A stretch of DNA of 64,000 bases from Roseomonas sp. GTDB lineage: Bacteria; Pseudomonadota; Alphaproteobacteria; Acetobacterales; Acetobacteraceae. This document shows, piece after piece, positions 58,008 to 64,000 of the stretch. The translations under genes were made by a program, and so were the position numbers. The notes beneath the pieces were generated by a model that saw only the letters and a list, made by a program, of their open reading frames with translations, made no database searches and had not been told where the DNA came from. The DNA lies in contig JADCER010000013.1 in NCBI GenBank assembly GCA_020249925.1, positions 186,001-250,000 on the forward strand, in the 5' to 3' direction. Every line of letters starts with the position of its first letter. The first letter of the stretch is position 1.

Positions 58008-58883
58008 CTACATTCTGGCTACGCGAAAGCCGGTATCGTCGCGCCGGGTCGTGGCGGCAACCCCGTAGCGCATCGCCGAGCGCAGAAAGGCCGCCGTATT
58101 GCTCCAGGAACCGCCACGCAACGCGCGCCAGGCGCAACCCGGCGTCACTACCGCCTCTGAGGCATCAATCGGCGCATTGGCATAAGTGCGTTCAAGACAA
58201 TCCTGCACCCATTCCCAGACATTGCCCTGCATATCATGCAACCCAAAGCGATTGGGCGCATAGCTGCCTGCGGGACGTGGCCGATTGACCGCGTGGCCGT
58301 AATTGGCTTGGGCTTCAGTGATTGCGTTGCCGGTGACAAAGGCGGTCATGGTGCCAGCCCTGGCGGCATATTCCCATTCCGCTTCCGTCAGCAGCCGATA
58401 TCGCCGCCCGGTACGTTGCCTGAGCCATTCGACATATTGCTGCGCGTCTTCCCAACTGACATCCACCACCGGCTGGCGGCCCCTGCCCCAGCCCCGATCA
58501 TTGGGGCGGTGGCTGCACCCGCGCGCTGCCACACAGGCATCCCATTCGGCGAAGGTGATTTCAAACCTGCCAACGGCCAGGGGCATGCGCAGGGCAACAT
58601 CGCGTTGCGGCCCTTCATTCGAATAGCGACCCTTTTCATTTGCCGGGCTGCCCATGTGAAAGCGCCCGGCGGGGATCACCACCATCTCGGGGCATTCCGG
58701 ACAGTCGCGAAAGAATTGCCCCACCTGCACCGGAAAACCTGGCCCGCCTGGCGCGGCGCTGCGTTGTTGCTGTGCGGGCGCGGGCGCTTGGCCAGAGGCT
58801 TTAGGAATCGGGGCGCACAGCATCGCGACCGCCATCATCAGGGCAGTGCCTATGCCAGATCGAAGCCGGTTGGGGGTGGGCAT
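58008..58883 (-). CDS. Secreted SUMF1/FGE-sulfatase-domain protein lacking the catalytic cysteines
   Basis: 291 residues. A signal sequence (about 1-32, MAVAMLCAPIPKASGQ) and an FGE-sulfatase domain: CPEMVVIPAGRFHMGSPANE, FEITFAEWDACVAARGCSHR, PVVDVSWEDAQQYVEWLRQR, LLTEAEWEYAARAGTMTAFV, GLHDMQGNVWEWVQDC and RALRGGSWSNTAAFLRSAMR. True formylglycine-generating enzymes have two Cys after GGSW; here that segment has none, so sulfatase activation is unlikely. Function unknown. Converges on aroC with a 22-bp gap. Confidence 0.85.
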   Translation of the reverse strand: MPTPNRLRSGIGTALMMAVAMLCAPIPKASGQAPAPAQQQRSAAPGGPGFPVQVGQFFRDCPECPEMVVIPAGRFHMGSPANEKGRYSNEGPQRDVALRMPLAVGRFEITFAEWDACVAARGCSHRPNDRGWGRGRQPVVDVSWEDAQQYVEWLRQRTGRRYRLLTEAEWEYAARAGTMTAFVTGNAITEAQANYGHAVNRPRPAGSYAPNRFGLHDMQGNVWEWVQDCLERTYANAPIDASEAVVTPGCAWRALRGGSWSNTAAFLRSAMRYGVAATTRRDDTGFRVARM

Positions 58884-59083
58884 TTGATATCCTCCAGCCG
58901 TAGTCTAAGAACAATATGCACGCTTGGTAAATAAAGCCCTTTTGAGCGCCGTCTTCGCCGCAATCGCGCCATACCCGCCATGGCGCCGCCGTAAAAGTCC
59001 TGAAAATACCTTGCCTTCGTCGCAAGGCCGCCTTGACGGCGGGGTCATATGTCCATGCGCACAGTTCAACATAGGAGGACAAG

Positions 59084-59323
59084 ATGCGCTACATGATGAA
59101 GACCTCACTTCTCGCCACCGGCCTTGCTTTCGCGCTGACGGGCGCGGCACTTGCCCAGGGGGCGGCCAGCACCGCTCCGGTCCAGGGCAGCCGTCCCGCC
59201 GCTCAGGCGCCGGCCGCCGCCAAGCCCGGCGACGCCACCCAGGGCAAGGTGTCTGGCCATCAGGGGAATGGCCAGACCCGCGCGGTGACGCCGGCCGCGC
59301 CCTCGGGCGGTGCAACCCGCTGA
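59084..59323 (+). CDS. Small secreted Ala/Gly/Pro-rich protein, unknown
   Basis: 79 residues with a strong AGGAGG-type ribosome site (ATAGGAGGAC). N-terminal signal peptide MMKTSLLATGLAFALTGAAL (cleavage near ALAQG), then about 54 residues of low complexity (PAAQAPAAAKPGDATQGKVS). No family recognised. It is a free-standing gene with its own terminator, and the good ribosome site suggests real expression. Located in the periplasm by prediction. Confidence 0.7.
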   Translation: MRYMMKTSLLATGLAFALTGAALAQGAASTAPVQGSRPAAQAPAAAKPGDATQGKVSGHQGNGQTRAVTPAAPSGGATR

Positions 59324-59376
59324 GGTAACAGCCAAACCGGCGGGCGGATGCGCCCCCGCCCGCCGGCCAGCAGGAA

Positions 59377-59402
59377 GGCCCGCCCCAAAAGGCGGGTCTT
59401 TT
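59377..59402 (+). terminator. Rho-independent terminator after the small secreted protein gene
   Basis: GGCCCGCC (59377-59384), CCAAAA, GGCGGGTC (59391-59398), followed by TTTTGCTTTT. The stem contains one G-T pair. This is the most canonical intrinsic terminator in the window. Confidence 0.75.
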
Positions 59403-59502
59403 GCTTTTCCGGCCCGACCCGGCCCGCAAAGATTGACGTTTCGCAAAGCCCCGACGCACATTCCCCCCGATAGCAAGACCCAAACAGGGGGAGGACCCAG
59501 GC

Positions 59503-61434
59503 ATGGCTGATGAATTGATTGCGCTGAAACCCGAAATCGTCGCCAAGGCGCGTGTGACGGAAGCTGAGCGCGCGGCCATGTATGACGCGGCGGCGAGAAA
59601 CCCCGAAGCCTTCTGGCGCGCTGAGGCCGGCCGCATCGCCTGGATGAAAGCGCCGACCAAAATCAAGAATACCGATTTCAACGGCAATGTTTCGATCAAA
59701 TGGTTTGAGGATGGGGTGCTCAATGCCTCGGTTTCTTGCCTTGATCGGCATTTGGCCACACGCGGCGATCAGGTGGCGATCCTGTGGGAAGGCGATGATC
59801 CGGCTGCGGATGCCAAGGTGACCTACCGGGAATTGCATACCCGCGTCTGCAAACTGGCCAATGCCATGCGCAAGCTTGGCGTGAAGAAGGGCGATCGCGT
59901 TTGCATCTATTTGCCGATGATTATGGAAGCGGCCGTTGCGATGCTGGCCTGCGCGCGCGTTGGTGCGATTCACTCCATCGTCTTTGGCGGGTTTTCGCCC
60001 GATAGCCTGGCATCCCGCATTCAGGATTCCGAATGCGTCATGCTGATCACCGCCGATGAAGGAAGGCGCGGCGGGCGGCGCGTTCCGCTGAAGGTCAATG
60101 CGGATGAAGCGCTGCTGAGTTGTTCATCCATCAAGAATGTGATTGTCGCCCGCAATACCGGCGGTGATGTTGAGATGATGTCCGGCCGCGATCATTGGTG
60201 GGATGCGATCACCGCCGGCCAGTCTGAGACCTGTGAGCCTGAGCCGATGGGCGCGGAGGACCCGCTGTTTATCCTTTACACTTCGGGCAGCACGGGCAAG
60301 CCGAAAGGTGTTTTGCACACGACCGGCGGCTATATGGTTTGGGCATCTTACACGCATGAAAAGGTTTTCGATTACCGCGATGGCGAAATCTATTGGTGCA
60401 CCGCTGATGTCGGCTGGGTGACCGGGCATAGCTATATTGTGTATGGCCCACTCGCGAATGGCGCCACCACGCTGATGTTTGAAGGCGTGCCAAGCTGGCC
60501 CGATTCCGGCCGCTTCTGGCAGGTGGTGGCGAAGCATAAGGTGAATATCTTCTACACGGCACCGACCGCGATTCGCGCCTTGATGCGCGATGGTGAGGCG
60601 CCGGTGAAGAAGCATGATCGCTCGAGCCTCCGCATCCTTGGCAGCGTGGGTGAGCCGATCAATCCCGAAGCCTGGCTTTGGTATTATCGCGTTGTGGGCG
60701 ATTCCCGCTGTCCGATTGTGGATACCTGGTGGCAGACGGAAACCGGCGGCATTTTGATCTCGCCCTTGCCGGGGGCGGTCGCGCAAAAGCCGGGTTCCGC
60801 CACCTTGCCCCTGCCTGGTGTGAAGCCCGCGCTTGTGGATGGTGAAGGCAAGTTGTTGGAAGGTGCGACCGAGGGGAACCTCGTGATTCTGGATAGCTGG
60901 CCCGGGCAGATGCGCACGGTTTATGGCGATCATGAACGCTTCGTGCAGACCTATTTTTCTACCTTCAAGGGCATGTATTTCACCGGCGATGGCGCGCGGC
61001 GTGATGCCGATGGCTATTACTGGATCACGGGGCGCGTGGATGATGTGATCAACGTGGCGGGCCACCGCATGGGCACGGCTGAGATTGAAAGCGCGCTGGT
61101 CGCGAACCCTGCCGTTGCAGAAGCCGCGGTGGTTGGCATGCCGCATGACATCAAGGGCCAGGGCATCTACGCCTATGTCACGCTGAAGGCGGGCGTGGAG
61201 CCCACCGATGTGCTGCGCAAGGAATTGGTTGCCTGGGTGCGCAAGGAAATCGGCCCCATCGCGACACCTGATGCCATCCAATGGGCGCCCGGCCTGCCAA
61301 AAACCCGTTCCGGCAAGATCATGCGCCGCATCCTGCGCAAGATCGCCGCGAATGAGGTGGATGGGTTGGGGGATACCAGCACCTTGGCTGATCCTGCCGT
61401 GGTGGATGAGCTGGTGGCGAATAGGGTGAGGTAG
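59503..61434 (+). CDS. acs: Acetyl-CoA synthetase Acs
   Basis: 643 residues, standard length. N-terminal ACAS_N segment ([20 protein letters not shown]), AMP-binding P loop [20 protein letters not shown] (about 264), [20 protein letters not shown], the WWQTETGG motif that fits the small acetyl pocket, [20 protein letters not shown], and the conserved catalytic Lys605 in [11 protein letters not shown], which is the site of regulatory acetylation. It converts acetate, CoA and ATP to acetyl-CoA. Ends at a shared-type hairpin; converges on the SDR gene. Confidence 0.96.
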   Translation: MADELIALKPEIVAKARVTEAERAAMYDAAARNPEAFWRAEAGRIAWMKAPTKIKNTDFNGNVSIKWFEDGVLNASVSCLDRHLATRGDQVAILWEGDDPAADAKVTYRELHTRVCKLANAMRKLGVKKGDRVCIYLPMIMEAAVAMLACARVGAIHSIVFGGFSPDSLASRIQDSECVMLITADEGRRGGRRVPLKVNADEALLSCSSIKNVIVARNTGGDVEMMSGRDHWWDAITAGQSETCEPEPMGAEDPLFILYTSGSTGKPKGVLHTTGGYMVWASYTHEKVFDYRDGEIYWCTADVGWVTGHSYIVYGPLANGATTLMFEGVPSWPDSGRFWQVVAKHKVNIFYTAPTAIRALMRDGEAPVKKHDRSSLRILGSVGEPINPEAWLWYYRVVGDSRCPIVDTWWQTETGGILISPLPGAVAQKPGSATLPLPGVKPALVDGEGKLLEGATEGNLVILDSWPGQMRTVYGDHERFVQTYFSTFKGMYFTGDGARRDADGYYWITGRVDDVINVAGHRMGTAEIESALVANPAVAEAAVVGMPHDIKGQGIYAYVTLKAGVEPTDVLRKELVAWVRKEIGPIATPDAIQWAPGLPKTRSGKIMRRILRKIAANEVDGLGDTSTLADPAVVDELVANRVR

Positions 61435-61453
61435 AGTTCTTTAGTTCTGCGAT

Positions 61454-61483
61454 TGGCGTGATCCTGCGATAGGGATCACGCCA
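61454..61483. terminator. Hairpin TGGCGTGATCC/GGATCACGCCA between convergent acs and SDR genes
   Basis: Perfect 11-bp stem (61454-61464 with 61473-61483) around TGCGATAG, 19 bases after the acs stop and 20 bases before the end of the SDR gene. Stem identical to that at 33404-33431, while the loops differ in sequence and length. Confidence 0.7.
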
Positions 61484-61503
61484 TGACGCGCGGCAAGCGC
61501 CAC

Positions 61504-62286
61504 TCAATCATCCGAACGGCTGGGCGTGCCGGCCAGCACACCGCCATCTATCACAATGGTCTGCCCGGTCATGAAGGACCCGGCGGCGGAACCCAAAAAC
61601 ACAGCCGCACCCGCGATTTCATCAGGCTCCCCAATGCGCTTGAGCGGCGTGTCCTTGGTGCGCTTGGCGTAAATGCCCGGATCTTCCCACAGCGCGCGGG
61701 CGAAATCGGTGCGCACCAGACCGGGCGCAATGGCATTGGCGCGCACATTCTTGGGGCCCCATTCCACGGCGAGGTTCCGCACCAATTGCATATCGGCCGC
61801 CTTGGAAATGGCATAGGCGCCCAGCACCGGGGAACCGCGAAACCCGCCAATGGAGGAGATGATGATGATGGAACCGCCGCCGCGTTCCGCCATGCCCGGC
61901 GCGGTCATATGCGAAAGCCACAGGTTCGATTTGATATTGGATGCCATGATCTTATCAAAAATCTCATCCGGCATGGTCATGGCAGGACCGAAATGCGGGT
62001 TGATCGCCGCATTGCAGACCATGATATCCACCTGGCCCCAGGCGGCGATGGTCTGGTCTATTAGCGCCTGACATTCATTCTTGCGCCCGATATTGCAGGC
62101 AATGGCCATGGCCTGGCCGCCCTTGGCCTTGATGGCATCAACCACCTCCTGGCAGGCATCCAGCTTGCGGGAGGATACCACCACCTTGGCGCCCTGTTCG
62201 GCCATTCTTTCGCAAATCGCCCGGCCAATGCCGCGGCTGCCGCCGGTAACCACGGCCACCTTGCCGGTCAGATCGAATAGGGACAT
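61504..62286 (-). CDS. Short-chain dehydrogenase/reductase
   Basis: 260 residues from the ATG at 62286 with CAGGAGGAAG upstream. Classical SDR: TGGSRGIGRAI (cofactor loop, about 13-23; Arg after Gly-Ser suggests NADP preference), CNAAINPHFG, the active-site Ser (IIISSIGGFRG) and Tyr-x-x-x-Lys in GAYAISKAADMQ, and the PGLVRTDFARALWED substrate loop. Substrate unknown. Divergent from the beta-oxidation gene, suggesting a role in fatty-acid or acyl-CoA metabolism by position only. Confidence 0.92.
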   Translation of the reverse strand: MSLFDLTGKVAVVTGGSRGIGRAICERMAEQGAKVVVSSRKLDACQEVVDAIKAKGGQAMAIACNIGRKNECQALIDQTIAAWGQVDIMVCNAAINPHFGPAMTMPDEIFDKIMASNIKSNLWLSHMTAPGMAERGGGSIIIISSIGGFRGSPVLGAYAISKAADMQLVRNLAVEWGPKNVRANAIAPGLVRTDFARALWEDPGIYAKRTKDTPLKRIGEPDEIAGAAVFLGSAAGSFMTGQTIVIDGGVLAGTPSRSDD

Positions 62287-62430
62287 GGCGCTTCCTCCTG
62301 CTAGCCTGTTCCTATCCAGCGCAGCATGACCGGCGCTTTCCCGCAACCGGGTGCTTGCCCTAAGGCGCAGAGTGCCGGAGACTACCGTCAAAGGGGTCGT
62401 CAGGCCCCGGCTGGATGAGGGAGAGACGCT

Positions 62431-64000
62431 TTGGCTGAGAATCAATTCGTGCAGCATGTGGCGATGGGGGAGGTGCATGTGCTGCGCCTGGCCAACCCCC
62501 CGGTGAATACGCTGCGCACCGAAATCCGCGCCGGGCTTTATGATGGCATGAAGGCCGCGCGCGCCGCCGGCGCCAAGGCAGTGGTGATTATCGGCACCGG
62601 GCGCATGTTCTGCGCGGGCGCCGAGATGACCGAATTCGGCAAGCCGCGCGTCCCGCCCTCGCTGACTGAAGTGTTTGACCAGTTTGAAAGCTTCCCCGGC
62701 ATTACGGTGGCGGCCATTCATGGCTCGGCCCTTGGGGGTGGTTTGGAAGTGGCGCTTGCCTGCCATGCGCGTGTGGCGGTGGCGGATGCGAATCTGGGCC
62801 TGCCGGAAGTGAAGCGCGGCTTTGTGCCGGGGGCGGGCGGCACGCAGCGCCTGCCGCGCCTGATCGGCCCGGAAGCGGCGCTGAAAATCATCGTCTCCGG
62901 CGATCCGATCAAGGCGACCGAGGCGCATAAGCTCGGCTTTGTGGATGCGATCATTGAAGGCGATCTGGAAGCGGGTGCGATTGCCTTTGCGCGCGCCAAT
63001 CTCGGCAAGAATTTCACCCTAGCGCGCAACCGCTCGGACAAGATCGCAGGCCAGGATATGGCGGCGTTTGATGCCGCGGCGGGGGCTTTGCTGAAGCGCA
63101 CGCGGGGGCAGGAAAGCCCGAAGGGCTGCGTGGAAGCAGTGCGCGCTTCCTTCACCTTGCCGTTTGAGGAAGGCTTGCAGAAGGAACGTGATTTGTTCGC
63201 GACGCTGGTGGCGGGCGAGCAATCCAAGGCGCTGCGGCACATCTTCTTCGGTGAACGCGAAGCGCAGCGCGTCCCCGGCTTGCCGGCGGATACTCAAGTG
63301 CTGCCCGTGGGCAAGCTTGTCGTGATTGGTGGCGGCACCATGGGCGGCGGCATTGCCATGAGTGCGGCGAATTTCGGCGTGCCCGTAACCATTGTGGAAA
63401 TGACGGAAGAGGCGCTGGCGAAAGGCTTGCAGCGTTGTGAGGCGAATTGGCAGCGTACGGTCGCTTCCGGGCGTTTGTCTCAGGCCGAATATGAAAAGCG
63501 CCGCGCGCTGCTGACCGGTTCGACCGATTTCGATAAGGCCGTGGGCGAGGCTGATCTGGTAATCGAAGCGGTGTTTGAGAATATGGAGGTGAAGAAGCAG
63601 GTCTTCGCGCGCTTGGATAAGGCGGCGCGGCCTGGGATTGTGCTCGCGTCCAATACCTCCACGCTCGATATTGACCAGATCGCGAGCGCGACGTCGCGGC
63701 CGGAATGGGTGATGGGGATGCATTTCTTCAGCCCGGCCAATGTGATGCGCCTGCTGGAAAATGTGCGCGGGTCGAAGACCAATCCGGTAGCCATCGCGAC
63801 CGCGACCGAGTTTGGCAAGAAGATCGGCAAGCTGCCCGTGCTGGTTGGCAATTGCGATGGCTTCGTCGGTAATCGCATGACCGGCAAGCGCACGCCGCAG
63901 GTGGAAAAGCTGCTGCTGGAAGGCTGCCTGCCGCAGGATATTGATCGCGTGATGGAAGGCTATGGCATGGCCATGGGGCCGCTCGCTACCGGTGACCTGG
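62431..64000 (+). CDS. FadJ-type enoyl-CoA hydratase/3-hydroxyacyl-CoA dehydrogenase (cut by window edge)
   Basis: 523 codons are present from a TTG at 62431, preceded by GGGAGAG; the 3' end is outside the window. N-terminal crotonase domain: oxyanion-hole segments FCAGAEMTEFG and HGSALGGGLEVALACHARVA, and the catalytic Glu region NLGLPEVKRGFVPGAGGTQR. Then the NAD-binding 3-hydroxyacyl-CoA dehydrogenase domain (VIGGGTMGGGIAMSAANFGV, DLVIEAVFENMEVKKQVFAR, SNTSTLDIDQIASATSRPEW, GMHFFSPANVM, FVGNRMTGKR). It performs two consecutive beta-oxidation steps. Order hydratase then dehydrogenase matches FadB/FadJ/peroxisomal bifunctional enzymes. Confidence 0.93.
   Translation, partial: MAENQFVQHVAMGEVHVLRLANPPVNTLRTEIRAGLYDGMKAARAAGAKAVVIIGTGRMFCAGAEMTEFGKPRVPPSLTEVFDQFESFPGITVAAIHGSALGGGLEVALACHARVAVADANLGLPEVKRGFVPGAGGTQRLPRLIGPEAALKIIVSGDPIKATEAHKLGFVDAIIEGDLEAGAIAFARANLGKNFTLARNRSDKIAGQDMAAFDAAAGALLKRTRGQESPKGCVEAVRASFTLPFEEGLQKERDLFATLVAGEQSKALRHIFFGEREAQRVPGLPADTQVLPVGKLVVIGGGTMGGGIAMSAANFGVPVTIVEMTEEALAKGLQRCEANWQRTVASGRLSQAEYEKRRALLTGSTDFDKAVGEADLVIEAVFENMEVKKQVFARLDKAARPGIVLASNTSTLDIDQIASATSRPEWVMGMHFFSPANVMRLLENVRGSKTNPVAIATATEFGKKIGKLPVLVGNCDGFVGNRMTGKRTPQVEKLLLEGCLPQDIDRVMEGYGMAMGPLATGDL

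Noticed and set aside
62287-62928. N-terminal extension of the SDR gene by over 200 codons
   Set aside because: It is antisense to the enoyl-CoA hydratase gene; the SDR fold starts at the ATG at 62286, which has a good ribosome site.

Overview
The window is a 64 kb piece of GC-rich bacterial chromosome (roughly 60-65% GC by eye). Gene content points to an alphaproteobacterium of the Rhodospirillales, most likely an Acetobacteraceae/Roseomonas-type environmental bacterium. The evidence is an FlbD/sigma54 flagellar system, a MucR/Ros regulator, an OlsB-type ornithine-lipid enzyme, a CarD gene beside fdxA, and many TRAP and Bug/TctC uptake genes. No rRNA, tRNA, insertion sequence, phage or CRISPR was found.

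Positions 1-33,400 are mainly a large flagellar and chemotaxis island. It holds flgE-flgK-flgL (minus), fliK-flgD (plus), fliF-fliG-fliH-fliN-flbD-flhA-flhF-flhG (plus), flgB-flgC-fliE-fliQ-fliR-flhB plus a CckA-like hybrid kinase (minus), a small unknown gene followed by fliO-fliP (plus), fliL-fliM-DUF6468-motE-cheY-cheZ plus a 1036-residue secreted beta/TPR protein (minus), and flgF-flgG-flgA-flgH (plus). speD and speE (spermidine synthesis) are embedded in it. fliI, fliJ, flgI, motA/motB and most of the filament genes are not here. Sigma54-type -24/-12 boxes precede flgE, fliK, flgB and flgF. The palindrome CGGCA-N5-TGCCG occurs in two of these control regions and is a good candidate FlbD site.

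Positions 33,400-46,900 are mixed housekeeping: olsB-like, mucR-like, tusA-like, rimI, tsaB, a divergent TRAP transporter, an aldo/keto reductase, then the block carD / fdxA / S4-domain protein / SUV3-like helicase, and an MFS gene. Positions 47,085-56,716 look catabolic: a three-subunit molybdenum hydroxylase, a complete TRAP transporter, a Bug-type binding protein and a TPP-dependent enzyme. Positions 56,879-64,000 carry aroC, a SUMF1-like secreted protein, a tiny secreted protein, acs, an SDR dehydrogenase and the 5' part of a FadJ-type bifunctional beta-oxidation gene.

The most unusual content is non-coding. (1) A family of about 123-bp two-module palindromic elements sits at four loci (flhA-flhF, a tandem pair at fliQ-fliR, tsaB-rimI with one module only, and TPP enzyme-aroC). 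Every copy lies between co-directional genes, always in the same orientation relative to transcription. Its terminal TAG often serves as the stop codon of the upstream gene, its far end often touches the next start codon, and its hairpin shows paired base changes between copies. (2) A second family of hairpins with stem TGGCGTGATCC/GGATCACGCCA occupies three convergent gene junctions and looks like a bidirectional terminator. A third highlight is the large secreted solenoid protein at the end of the fliL-cheZ operon, which resembles motor-scaffold proteins in general layout.
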